Origin: Ottelia alismoides
Lineage: Eukaryota > Streptophyta > Magnoliopsida > Alismatales > Hydrocharitaceae
DNA: 64,000 bases
Assembly: GCA_037367405.1 (NCBI GenBank)
Contig: JAZKJV010000086.1
Coordinates: 1,225,001 to 1,289,000 of the forward strand
Direction: 5' to 3'
This document shows, in pieces, positions 8,956 through 20,318 of this stretch; the stretch's first letter is position 1; the number at the start of each line of letters is the position of its first letter. The position numbers and the translations under genes are program-made. The notes under the pieces are model-generated. The model was not told the origin of the DNA, ran no database searches, and was given only the letters and a program-made list of their open reading frames with translations.

Positions 8956-10379
8956 TGATAAGCGACCTGAAGGCTAGGGTATATGTGCTAAATTGGTCGT
9001 TGCGACCCAAGCGATCAAGTCAACTTAATCAAGAAAAATATCAGACCACTAAATAAATCGAAGATCAATCAAAACAAAGTGAGCGGTCCTGCTATGAGAT
9101 TTACCTGGTATAGCACCCAGGGTCGAACTCAAGGAGCACGGATTGGCTGAAGGCCTACGAAGTAGTCAAAAAATCAGAGAAAAAGGGAAAACATTTTTAG
9201 TGGTTTTTAATTGTTTTTAAATTTTTTTGGATTTTTTTAATATATAGAGAAAATAAGGAAAGCAAAAGCAAGCACACTTCAACAAATTATTTAATGCATC
9301 AAGAAACAAGCAAAAATTCAGACAAAAATATTTTTATGTTTTCTATATTTTTTAATGTTTTTGGTGAATTTTTGGAATTTTTCTGATGTGTATGTTATTT
9401 TCTAAAAATCAAACAGTGGGAAAAATGCAAGGTACTATCCAGCCAGGCCCAAAATCCCTAGATAAAATATCTAAGGACCTAAAGAGGACCTGGAGGTATT
9501 TTTCTTGTAAACTAGGTAAAACAAGAAAAATTTGAGTACCAAAATTATTGTTTTTGGATTTTTAATGTATTTATTAGAATTTTTATGAGTTTTTGAGGGT
9601 TTTTAAGTTTTTAAGGTTTTCCGGTGATGAAAAATAGCCAAAATTGGCTAGAAAATCAAGGAACACAAAATAAACAGTACCTAATTTTTATAGAATTTTT
9701 AGTGGGGTTTTTATATTTTTTTGTGATTTTTAAAGTTAAACAGTGCCAAAAGTTGAGGTTTTTGAATTTTTAAAAATAACAAACGAGATCAGAAATGTCC
9801 TCAAAAATCTACAAAAATCCTACACCATGGCAGGAGCCATGTGTCAAATTTTCGTTGGATTTGGAGGTGATTTGATATTTTATTCAAAAAGGACAAGAGG
9901 GCACTGTGCACAGGGACCAAAGTGCAAATACCCAAAGTTCTGGGGGTCCTGGTGCAAAATACCCAGCAAATCACGCGCGAGGCGCGTGCTTGGGGCACTC
10001 AGGGACCTATATGTAATAAAAATAAGGTCCGGGGACTAAATGGTAACACGTACCAAAAGTCCGAGGACCTTAATTGCAAATAACCCAAGAAATCACGCAC
10101 ATGCGGAAATAAATCGTTCACAGGGGTATAAGTGCAAATATTCAAAAGGTTTCATTCATTTCATAACAACCAGAACTACAAGGGTATATGATGCAAATAA
10201 CCTAATAAAACACGTGACGAAGCACGTGGCTCACAATAGGCAGGGGTATAAATGCAAATAAACTAAAGCTCAGGGACCATTGTGCAATTTAACCCAAAAC
10301 TAAATAACGTGCTAAAATATTTACGGGACTCAACTGAAATAAAACTACGATAAGGGCCTAAGGGTAAATTACCCTTTAT

Positions 10380-11660
10380 TAAGCGGAGCTGATGGATGGC
10401 CGCCACGTGGCGATCGGACGGCCAGGAGGGGCCGACTCTCGACGCTGCTGATACTCTGCACGATCCAACGGTCCAGGCCAGGATACGTGTGGATCTGACG
10501 GCCTGGATCTCTTGCCTCAAATCTGATGTCCACGGGCTCTCCAGGAACCAACGGTTCGGATCGAACCTGGAGCAAAAGGCGAATCCGACGGCTCTCGAGG
10601 GTGCTGGATGAACTGATGGCCGGCGAACTTCGCCGGCCTCGTGACGGTGGCTCCGGCCTCCTCTGCTGCGCCTGAAGATCGGAGAAGCTCCGGCGTGAAG
10701 ATGCGCAGCTGATAACGTCCTCCGATGCCCCAGCCGAGCTCAGATGAGCTCCGACGAGGGTGGCGGAGCTGAAGCTCCTGTCTGAATGTCGAGAGGCCTC
10801 AGATGGCCTCCACTGGTCCTGTAAAATGGTTCAGAAGCTTCGCGGGTCGAGGGCAAAGTGCCTCGACCCGGTTAGGCGGCGTGAAGATGAAGGGTGCGTC
10901 GGTGTGGGCGAACCCCGGCGATGCGACGACGAAGGTGTTCGAATCCCAGCTCCTGTGCGAGCTGGGTTGAACGGAGGGGCGGAGAAGGTGCACGAGGGAA
11001 AGGCGAACGTGATGGGGGATTCCGATGATCGAATGGAGGTGTGAGGTGGTCGGAATCGACGATAAACGACGGCGGCGCGATTTGGGGGTAAATGGAAATT
11101 AGGCTAAATAGCTAAGCTAAAGGGTTACCTGGGTGGAGGAATGGGCTGTGGTCGAGCTTGCGCAGCTCTGGGTCTTCGCCTCAAGGATCGCCGACGTCCG
11201 AGGCTCGAGCTCCAACTCGGGGCGGAGCACGGCGGTGAAGAATCGCCGGATCGATGGCTTTCGCCTCCTCTCCTCGCTGCGACAGGTCGAGACGCGAGAT
11301 GTCACCTCTCTCTCTCTCTCTGGAGCTCACTGGGGAACGAAGCAAATGGCCAAAGATACGGAATCGTGCGGCGGAGCTCGGAATATATACCACGGGGGGT
11401 CCGGCTAGGGTTGATCGGGTAGGGCAACATGAAGCGCGGACCCCGATGCAATCCCCCGGGCGAGCATGTCGGATGTACGAAGAAGCGATAGGACCCGGGG
11501 TTTGCGGAGAAGGCAAGCGGATCGAGCGCGGAAAAAGAGGAGAAAACGGGTCGGGCGCAAGATCCGCTGGAGAAGACGGTCCGCGGAGGGAGTTGACCGT
11601 GGGTCAACATCCCCCGTGGACCAATGGGAAACAACCACGTGGAAAAGATTTAAAAATTCA
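10380..11660. other. GC-rich island inside the Athila LTR
   Basis: Base composition changes sharply from the AT-rich flanks to GC-rich sequence with many short ORFs in all frames and a CT tract at 11306-11322. The same island lies in the other LTR at about 24260-25520. It may hold the promoter and start of the element transcript on the minus strand. I recognise no protein in any frame. Confidence 0.7.
11381..11390 (-). promoter_or_regulatory. Candidate LTR TATA box
   Basis: The minus strand reads GGTATATATTCC between GC-rich sequences, in the orientation of the element's genes, with a CT/GA tract ~60 bp downstream. The other LTR has the same site at about 25263-25272. No other TATA-like word stands out in the GC-rich island. 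Confidence 0.4.
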
Positions 11661-12593
11661 ATAAAAAATAACAAATGGCTGAATTATTAAAAACTTAAAA
11701 CATGAAATATTTTTGTTTTATTTTTTTCTATTTTTTGGTGATTTTTAATTAATTTTTCAAAATACAAATAGGGTATTTACATAGTATAGCTATACATAGG
11801 TATTTGTATAATATGTCTTTTTATTTATTTTTTTTTAGATTTTTAATTTGTTATTTTTGTGCATTTTTTTATTCCCATTTTATATTTTATTTATTTATAG
11901 TATAAAATTAGGAATAAAAGGGTATTTTTATTTTATTTTTATTATTTATATGCAAGGGTGAAATAAATATATATGTACATGTATCTACATGGTATATGTA
12001 CACAGTCTTTTTTTTATGTTTTGTATTTTGTAATTTTTATTTGATTTTTGTTTTGATTCTTTTTATTTTATTTATTTACAATATATAACCTAGAATATTT
12101 ACAAAAAGTTTTGAAAATAACATCATTTATTTACAAGGTTAAATAAATATAGAGGCATGGTCTATGTACATGATGAGAGGGTATTTTTTTAGTCTTTTTT
12201 ATTTTTCACCTTTTTGTTTTGTTTTTTTTTCTTATCTTTTATAACTATATACAAATATTTAAAACTGTATTTTTGGTGAGGAAAATATTTTGTTATTTTA
12301 TTTACATAATTATTTACATGTGAGCTCCTATCTCCCTCTACTTTGGCTTTTATGCGGTCAGGCCCATGCTGAGCCCTCCCTTGGGTTAGGTTGCTCAATA
12401 TTTATTCTAAATATTTCCCTCTTTTTCTTTTTACTCTTTATTCTTTTATTTTTGCACAAAAACATGCTAATTACAGGTTTTTACACAATGCATGCTTTTG
12501 GTAATTATTTGTATTTACACATATCTACATGTATTTGCAAAGGTTTTTGTAGCTAAATTAGAAGAATAAAGAGTGATGAATGGGTATTCATCA

Positions 12594-12608
12594 CCCCCCT
12601 ATACTTAA
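12594..12608 (-). other. Athila polypurine tract
   Basis: The minus strand reads TTAAGTATAGGGGGG immediately before the LTR that starts TGATGAATACCC. This is the expected plus-strand primer site for reverse transcription. Close copies of the word occur at 14179, 14326, 14408 and 14497. Confidence 0.9.
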
Positions 12609-14178
12609 CTTTGCTAGTCCCTTAGCAAACACTTATTTGAAAAAGAAGTGAAAAAGAAAGAAAGAAAAAGAAAAAGAGGATGTACATGGATCAAAGTTGA
12701 ATTATTAAACTTTCCTTCAGTAAATTGAAATATGGAGCTCGATCAGATCTTTGGATTATTAATGTGTCGGAACCTTATTTAGACTTAAGCTTAAAACTCA
12801 ACAGCCTCCAAGTTCCACCAATCTATGGGCAAGACTCCTTAATAAACCAGATCAGAACAAGTCTACATACACAAACTCTAATGACCATGAATCTTTCCAT
12901 GCGGTGTAAGTGATATGTGGCTCCCCACCTCAGAAGTAACAAAGAAACAACCTCCCTCAACCTGGTAACTCTAATGCCTCGGTCTAGCAACTCTTTCCTC
13001 GAGAAGCGGGGTATTCCCTTCTAAGTTCAAGTGCAACCGGCTCAAGAAGAGGGGGTAGAAGTATAGACTTTTGGAAGCTTAGCCAGTGTAGCTAAGTCTC
13101 CCGCTGCAAGCTTCATGAGATGTAACATGGATACCATAAGCTTTGCTTTCTTTGACTATGTACACTCCGGTGGGGTTATTAAATTTTCAATCCGACCCAC
13201 CACTTTTTTGGAGTTCTTTTTGCATTTTTGCATTTTTTTTTTCAAGGACTTCTGTACAACATATCTACATGGTGCAACATATATACAAGAAATTTTCCTC
13301 TTGAGCCAGTAGACTATCCCTCTTTTGAAGCTTTATTGCAACCCACAGCTTCTGTCTTTAGCCTTCATTACCACTAGACCAAGTTAAGACGCACTTCCTT
13401 CACTAGAAGAAGAAGAGAGGTTCCGCCTAGAAGTACTACCCTCATATGCTACCCCAAGCCAAAGGAAACTGCCTCCTCACCACCTCATCCGTGGAGAGCC
13501 ATGTGTAAAGTGCAGGTGCAAGTCAAGCCATTGTCTCTAAGAGTCATGCGTGTGTTGTTAAGTGCTCTACTTAGGCTCATCAAGATGACATATGCTCATA
13601 GCCTAGTGGACTCAAAGAATTAAGTCCTTATGGACCTGAAAAGCCTTAACCCTAAGTCCTATAAGGTTCCTCTTAAAGTTAAGTGGATTAAGATCTTATT
13701 CAAGCTCCATTTCTCAATTTAATTTCAGGCTTAGTTTAAATGTCAACTCTCATCCAGGAAAAACTATATACATATATGTACACAAGATGCTATTTACAAA
13801 TATTTTACAACCATGCAAAATTTTTGAAAAATGTTTTGAAATCATGAATGGATGATGCATGAGGTGCAAGTTTTGCAAAAAGATATTTACAAACATTTAC
13901 ACAAGATTTTTGCAAACTTTTGATTTTTCAAAACATTTTGGAAAAATTTTGTACTATATACATAATTTTGATACAAAAATATTTACACAAGCTTTACACA
14001 AAAGATTTTTGAAATCCTTTTTACAAAAATACTTTGTACACTAGCTATGTATGTGCAAGATAAAAGAAGTTTATGTACATGAAAAATTTTTAATTTTGTG
14101 ATTTTTAGCCCTTTTATTTATTAACACACTCACACAAAGTACGAGTTATGGCTAAAGTATATATGAAATATATACACA
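12609..14178. other. Athila 3' non-coding region
   Basis: No convincing ORF lies here on either strand. Sequence around 13740-14060 is rich in repeated words such as ATTTACAAA, TTTTGCAAA and ATTTTTGAAA. The region occupies the place of the env-like gene of other Athila elements, but I see no membrane-protein frame. Confidence 0.6.
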
Positions 14179-14195
14179 CCCCCCCATACTTAGCT
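14179..14195 (-). other. Polypurine-like word, no hairpin
   Basis: The plus strand reads CCCCCCCATACTTAGC, a variant of the polypurine tract word. It lacks the inverted partner that the next three copies have. Confidence 0.6.
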
Positions 14196-14325
14196 CGAAC
14201 GATGTCCTCAGAGTGATCAAGAGCGATGAAGAAGACATAACTCGTGCTTAGTAAAAGGGAAGTGAAAAGGAATGGCTAAGTACAGGAACGAATAAATGAA
14301 TAGAATGAGAGGAACTCGGTGGTTT

Positions 14326-14361
14326 CCCCTATACTTAGGATTAACTAATCCTAAGTATAGC
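14326..14361 (-). repeat. Polypurine-like hairpin 1
   Basis: The arms CTATACTTAGGATTA and TAATCCTAAGTATAG form a perfect 15-bp stem with two bases between. On the minus strand the 3' arm runs straight into a GGGG tract, repeating the end of the polypurine tract. Confidence 0.85.
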
Positions 14362-14407
14362 AAGCTGTACGTGAAGGGAAAGCCGAGTGAAGAAGATACA
14401 GAATCTG

Positions 14408-14446
14408 CCCCCCCTATACTTAGGGTAAAATATCCCTAAGTATAGG
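14408..14446 (-). repeat. Polypurine-like hairpin 2
   Basis: The arms CCTATACTTAGGG and CCCTAAGTATAGG form a 13-bp stem with an AT-rich loop. On the minus strand the stem is followed by a run of seven to eight G. Confidence 0.85.
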
Positions 14447-14496
14447 CAGCAAAACAAGAGCAGAAAGAATAAAAAGAATACTCGCAGGTCCGACAT

Positions 14497-14535
14497 CCCC
14501 CCTATACTTAGGGTAAAGTACACCCTAAGTATAGC
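14497..14535 (-). repeat. Polypurine-like hairpin 3
   Basis: The arms CTATACTTAGGGT and ACCCTAAGTATAG form a 13-bp stem, followed on the minus strand by a G run. It lies about 130 bp after the pol stop codon. Spacing between the three hairpins is about 82-89 bp. Confidence 0.85.
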
Positions 14536-14666
14536 ATAATCATAAGATGAGAAAAAGGGATGTGGGACTAAAGAATAGAATGATATGGACAACTGGATCT
14601 ATACAGGCGAAGGAACAGTGAAAATCAGGCGTGAGATGCAAAAGAGGTGAGTCAAGAGACCACATC

Positions 14667-17600
14667 TCACGCAAAATGAATAGGGACAACAATAACGTCC
14701 CGCGGCTCATGATCTAGAAATGGCTTGAGCCGCTGGCCGTTCACTCGAAAGGTACTCTCAGAAGACAACTCGGATATATCAATGCTACCATTGTCGTGTA
14801 CCTTTCTGACGAGATAAGGTCCCTTCCATTTGCTCTGTAGCTTCCCTGGAAATAATCGTAGCCTCGCATCAAACAGCCATACTCTCTGTCCAATCTCAAA
14901 ATGCTTGTGGCTGATATGAGAATCATGCCACTCCTTGACTTTCTCCTTATAATGTAGGCTGCTTGAGAAAGCTGCATCTCTAAGCTCCTCCAGGGCAGCT
15001 AACTCTGCCCTCCTCTGGTCTCCCATACCATCTGGATCCATAAGAATATCTGTAACTGCCCAAAGTGACTTGTGCCTCAGCTCAACAAGTAAATGGCACG
15101 GCTTGCCATATACGAGGCGAAAGGGAGATGTGCCCAATGGAGTCTTGAAAGATGTCCTATATGCCCACAAGACCGAGTCCAAAAGCTGTGACCAATCCTT
15201 TCGGTCAGGGCGGACGACTTTCTGCAAAATATTCTTGATCTCCCTATTCGACACCTCAGCTAGACCATTCGTCTGTGGATGGTAAGGTGTGGCAACACGA
15301 TGATCTATGCCGAACTCGCTAGCAAGGGCCTTTACCTGGTCGTTGATGAAATGAGACCCCCCATCAGAAATCAGAACTCGTGGAACCCCGAACCGTGTGA
15401 TGATATGCTTCCTCAAAAATCTGCAAACTGTCCTCGCATCAGCGGCTCGGGCGGGGATAGCCTCAACCCAACGACTAACATAATCAACGGCCAACAGAAT
15501 GTACTCAAATCCCTGACTCTTAGGGAATGGACCCATGAAATCGATGCCCCATGCGTCAAAAACCTCACAGAATTGAATGGGCTGCATCGGCATCATATCA
15601 CGCTGTCCACAAGTGCCCATCCTCTGACAGTCAGTACACCTCTTCACGAACTCATCAGAGTCCTTGAAGAGGGTAGGCCACCACAAGCCGGATTGGAGCA
15701 CTTTCTGTGCCGTTCTCCTCCCAGAATGATGTCCTCCTGCCTCAAGCTTGTGGCAGTAAGTGAGGACGCTATGGTGTTCCTCCTGAGGAATACACCGACG
15801 CCAGACGCTATCCCCTCCTTCGTGGTAAAGGATGGGATCCTCCCAGTGGTAGGACTTGGCCCTCGCAAGGAAGGTCTCAAGCCTCTGCCTGGGCCAATCT
15901 TGTGGGGCTTTCCCTGCAACGAGAAAGTTCACAATATCGGCATACCACGAGAGTGAGGCGATAGCAAGGATCGCCTCATCTGGGAAGGTATCTCGAATGG
16001 GATCAATCTGCTCAGAATCCTCAGGTTGCTCTAATCGGGAGAGATGATCCACCACCACATTCTTGACTCCAGGCTTATCCTTGATCTCAATGTCGAACTC
16101 CTGGAGTAGAAGGATCCATCTAGTCAGTCTGGCCTTGGCATCCTTCTTTGCCATGAGGTACCTGATGGCGGTGTGATCTGTAAACAAAGTCACTCTAGAT
16201 CCAATGATATACGATCTGAACTTATCTAGGGCAAACACTACTGCTAGCATCTCCTTCTCTGTGACCGTAAAATTCCGCTGGGTGGAATCCAATGTGCGGC
16301 TAGCATAGTGTATGGCAAACGGAACTCCATCCCTCCTCTGTCCCAGCACTGCCCCCACGGCAAAATCGGAGGCGTCCGTCATGATCTCGAATGGGAGAGA
16401 CCAATCAGGCGGCTGGAGAACAGGAGCCTCAATAACATGCTGCTGGAGAGTCGCAAAGGACGAGAGACACTTGTCATCGACAAGGAACTCGGTGTCTTTC
16501 GTCAAGAGGTCAGTCAACGGTCGGGCAATCTTGCTGAAATCCTGAATAAATCTCCTATAAAATCCAACGTGCCCCAGGAATGACCGTAGCTGCCTCAAAT
16601 TGGACGGCGGTGTGAGTTTTCTAATGACATCAACCTTGGCCGGATCAACCTCCATGCCCCTGTTGGAGATGATGTGGCCAAGCACCGTCCCTTGAGTCAC
16701 CATGAAGTGACTCTTCTCCCATGACAGAACCAAATGAAACTCGATACATCGCTGGAGTAACCGGTCTAGGCAGTCAAGACAAGAATCGAATCCGTCGCCG
16801 TAGACCGAGAAATCGTCCATGAAGACCTCCAAACACTCCCCTACCATGTCCGAAAAGATCGACAGCATGCACCTCTGAAAAGTCGCAGGGGCATTGCATA
16901 GCCCAAATGGCATGCGTCGAAAAGCATATATGCCGAAGGGACAGGTAAAGGTGGTCTTCTCCTGATCCTCAGGAGCGATGGCCACTTGGTTGTAGCCCGA
17001 GTACCCATCCAAGAAGCAATAATGGCTCTTCCCTGCCAGTATCTCAATGATCTGGTCAATAAAAGGCAGGGGGAAATGGTCCTTCTTGGTGGCTTGGTTG
17101 AGTCTCCTGTAGTCAACACAAACCCTCCAAGAGGTGGGTACTCGTGTAGCGATCTCCTCTCCCGACTCACTGATCACAGTCGTGATGCCCGTCTTCTTGG
17201 GCACCACATGCAAGGGGCTGACCCACTTGGAGTCGGAAATGGGATAAATAAAATCTGCACTCCACCATTTTGATATTTCTTTCATCACGACCTCTCTCAG
17301 GTTGGGGTTCAGTCGCCGCTGGAACTCACGCGTCGGCTTCGCCCCCTCCTCAAGGTAGATATGGTGGGAGCACACTGCTGGACTAATCCCATGGAGATCC
17401 GCTACGCTCCATCCGATCGCCTTGCGGTTCTTTTCAAGAACCCCCATCAGACGGGATTCTTGCTCTCCAGTCAACTCGGCGGAGATGATGACTGGGTACA
17501 TCTCTGGATCGCCCGCAAGGAATCGATACTTCAGCGAAGTAGGGAGAGACTTTCGCTCTGGAATGCTGGGTGCTGGCAAATCTGGCTGCGGAAGAAATTG

Positions 17601-18080
17601 AGTGAAAGCTGCTAAGTCTGCCAAATCTGCCTGGGAAAGTGAAAGCGTACTCTCGCAAACTGGATCGGGAGAAGGCTTCTCAACTGCACTGTCTCTGCTC
17701 GGCTCTGCATCTACCTCCTCCTCATCTATAGGCTCAGGTGGGCTCAGGTCTGGCATCTGATCATAGCAATCGGCCCAATCAGACTCTGAATCCGAGGGAT
17801 CTGTATCAATCGCGGTGGCATCAGTACCACCGGAAAACCAGGTGGCCTCAGCACCACCATCACTGAACATCGTGTCGCGATCAAGGACCGGCTCTGCTGC
17901 CTCTATGGTATCCTGAACCAGGGCTGTGCTCTCCAGACTCTCCTCTGCTATCATCTCGGCATCAGCTGTATCTGAATATGAGAGGATGGTCTGTGCTGCA
18001 GGATCTGCCCAAGCTGCCTCATCGTCTGTGATCACAAAATCACAATCCTGGTGGATGTCTGGCTCTATGTCTGTCAGCTG
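14667..18080 (-). pseudogene. pol: Athila pol: reverse transcriptase, RNase H, integrase
   Basis: An uninterrupted frame of over 1120 residues follows a TAG at 18081-18083 and stays in the same frame as protease and gag. Residue counts are from a GTG codon at 18035. An acidic linker covers about 1-160. RT covers about 230-440, with [33 protein letters not shown] and the catalytic FMDD near 405. RNase H lies at about 535-650 ([34 protein letters not shown]). The integrase zinc motif is HH...CTDC near 760-800, and the catalytic core has [19 protein letters not shown] and [10 protein letters not shown]. All catalytic Asp/Glu positions I can place are intact. The products would copy the RNA and insert the cDNA. 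I call it a pseudogene because it cannot be reached by translation from gag unless TAG codons are read through. Confidence 0.93.
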
Positions 18081-19562
18081 CTATGAATCGGTACTCGCAT
18101 CTGAGCGGGCTCTATCTCTAGCTCTGTAGTCCTCGACCGTCTCTATTTGTATACTCTCGCCCTCGACGCGAAAGTACACCTTCTCGCTATCATGATTGGT
18201 CACCGCCTTGGCTGTGGCCAAGAACGGACGACCAAGGATGATGGGGGTATCGGCCACTGACTCAGGGATCTCCATGTCCAACACTACGAAGTCCACGGGG
18301 AATTTCAGGCCCTGAATCGTGACGATAACGTCTCGTAATAACCCCTTCGGCCTCTTGACAGATCGATCAGCGAACTGAAGGACTGTCGTGCTCTGTCGAA
18401 GAGTGCCCAACTCGAAGCGGTCGAGAAGGGCTGCCGGAAGAAGGTTGATCGACGATCCGCTATCTAGAAGAGTATGGTCGAACCTCTGCTCACTAATCTG
18501 GCATCTGACATACGGGGCCCCTGAATCTGGCCTCTTGGCTGGCAGTCGGTTCTGGATCGCAAAACACGTGGCTTTCGTCAGCACATGGATCTCTGAAGTG
18601 TGGTTCCTCCTCCTCCTCCTGACTGTAGTCCTGTCTCTCAAAGAACGCTGGAGAAGCGGGATGTGCTGCAAAGCCTCCTGGAGGGTCAGCTGGATGTGGA
18701 ATCGATCAATCATACTCTGGCTGAACTCCTCAAGCTCTCTTTTTTTCGGATTTTCTTTTTTCTTCCCCTTCCCCATCTGAAGGGCTCTAGGGAAGGGTAT
18801 CACAGGGTCCTTCGCAGATGAAGGACTAGGAAAAGGTCTAGACGGTTCAAGGACCGGATCCACACATACATCATGCACCACAGTGAGACCAGAAGAAACT
18901 AAACCTTTTCCTTTATTCATAACAAAGTTCTGAGATACAGGAATGCGAGGAAAGACAACATCTCTATCTGTACAAACACCGGTGGCCTCAGTACCACCAC
19001 GGGCTGGCTCTGCTGCTGCTGCTGGTAGTAGACGTCTCGCAGCATCAGTACCGCGGGCTGGCTCGGCTCTACTGGTGGCGTCAGTACCACCTCCTCGAAC
19101 TGGTGAAGCGGCGGCCTCAGTACCGCTCTCCTCCTCCTCATATGGCGCCTCTGAAGTGTCCTCGTGGTGAAGCTCAGATGAGGCGTCGCCGCCTGCTGGG
19201 ATCCTACCGCTCCTAAGTGTGATAAAATCAGCATCAAATAGATCCGAAGATGTATCATCAAATGGGTCACTAGGAGTGGCTAACTCAGTATGTACTACCT
19301 GCTCAGATTTCCTCTTGAGATTGTTCGGGTTCGGCTCAATCTGGGCTGGAATGGCGGCCTTCCCTCTCACCAAGTCCCGCATCTCCTGGCGGAACTCGTC
19401 CATCTCCCGTCTGAATGTGGCCTGCTGGTCCGTGAGGAGGCGGGCGATGTCATCCAAAGCGGGGCTCTCGTGGGAGCCCGACGGGTAGCCTCTCTGTGGG
19501 TGAGGCTGCTGGATCTGCTGCTGATGGTGCTGGTAAGAGGGATATGAGGACGGGTGCTGCTG
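18081..19562 (-). pseudogene. Athila gag C-terminal region and aspartic protease
   Basis: An open segment of about 490 codons lies between TAG at 19563-19565 and TAG at 18081-18083, in one frame with its neighbours. After a Gln-rich start it has a coiled helix (RREMDEFRQEMRDLV), a low-complexity Gly/Ala/Glu-rich linker, and a retropepsin-like domain near its end. The active site is LLDSGSSINLLP, and there is a later ILGRPFLATA motif. The protease would cut the Gag-Pol polyprotein. No CCHC zinc knuckle is visible. Confidence 0.88.
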
Positions 19563-20279
19563 CTAAATCGGGTGAGCCTGCTGCTCACGCCTCCACGACT
19601 GTCCCTGCTGCTGATAGGGACGAGGACCGAAGCATGATGGCTGGTGCTGCTGGTGTGCTGGGTGCTGCTGCTGCGACTGGTGATGATCTCTCTGCTGGGA
19701 GTACTGCCCTCCCTGTCCTGACGGCTTCTGCTGGGGCTGGGCACCACCACTCCCCCACCTGAATCCGGGATGGTCTCGTCGGATCCCAGGCTGGGGGTGG
19801 TCATACCAAATCCCGTTGACATCCATCAACGGCTCTGCATCGAAGGGGTCTGGCGGGAGTACTGCCAGAGGCTGATCCGGCTGGTAGACCACCATCTGCG
19901 TGTCTGGAGATGGTGGGGACTGGTAGGTAGGCTGCGGCTGCTGGTACGGCTCCGCCTGTACAAGGTGAACCTGTCTAGGATGCTGTGAGGAGCTGGAGCG
20001 CTGGGACGAGCTGCTGCTGCCGCCGGTATCGCCTCGCGACAGAAGACGGGGCTGTGAAGCCGTCTGTGTCTCCTGGAGACACATGAGCTGGGTCTTCATG
20101 TCGCTCAGAACCTGTGCCATCTGTTTCATCTGAGTGATGCTCTGCCACTGCTTCTTCTCGATCAGCTCCATGCGGTCCAACTTCTCGCTGATGATACCCA
20201 TGTCCGCAGCGGATGACTCTGCCTGTGCTGCTGCGACTGCGGACGAACTGGATGGACCTGCATCTACCCGTGCTATCCG
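19563..20279 (-). pseudogene. Athila gag middle segment (Gln-rich)
   Basis: This segment lies between in-frame TAG codons at 20280-20282 and 19563-19565. It begins with a Ser/Ala-rich stretch and a helix (EKLDRMELIEKKQW...QMAQVLSDMKTQL), then becomes rich in Gln, Pro and Ser. The many CAG codons are single-step precursors of TAG. It is part of one continuous Gag reading frame. Confidence 0.8.
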
Positions 20280-20318
20280 CTAGTACTGCACGGGACCTGG
20301 CTGCTGTGGCTGGGGTCT

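Larger units (their letters stand above)
8956..12593 (-). repeat. Athila LTR, window-left copy (3' LTR of the element)
   Basis: This 3638-bp LTR runs TGATAAGCGACC...GGTATTCATCA on the plus strand, with TG/CA ends. It is mosaic: AT-rich outer parts, a block of degenerate repeats around 9900-10370 (GGGACC...GTGCAAATA), and a GC-rich island at about 10380-11660. The many ORFs in it recur at the same positions in the other LTR and look incidental. Confidence 0.97.

Noticed and set aside
9743..10261. ORFs of 73-98 codons in the left Athila LTR with twins at 23625-24143
   Set aside because: They lie inside LTR sequence, on the strand opposite to the element's genes, and match no family. Their conservation only reflects the recent duplication of the LTR.
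11133..11664. Arg/Gly-rich ORFs in the GC-rich part of the LTR (twins at 25015-25552)
   Set aside because: GC-rich sequence lowers stop frequency in all frames at once. Several frames are open simultaneously and none resembles a protein.
15279..15956. A 225-codon plus-strand ORF within Athila pol
   Set aside because: It is a shadow of the integrase reading frame on the other strand.
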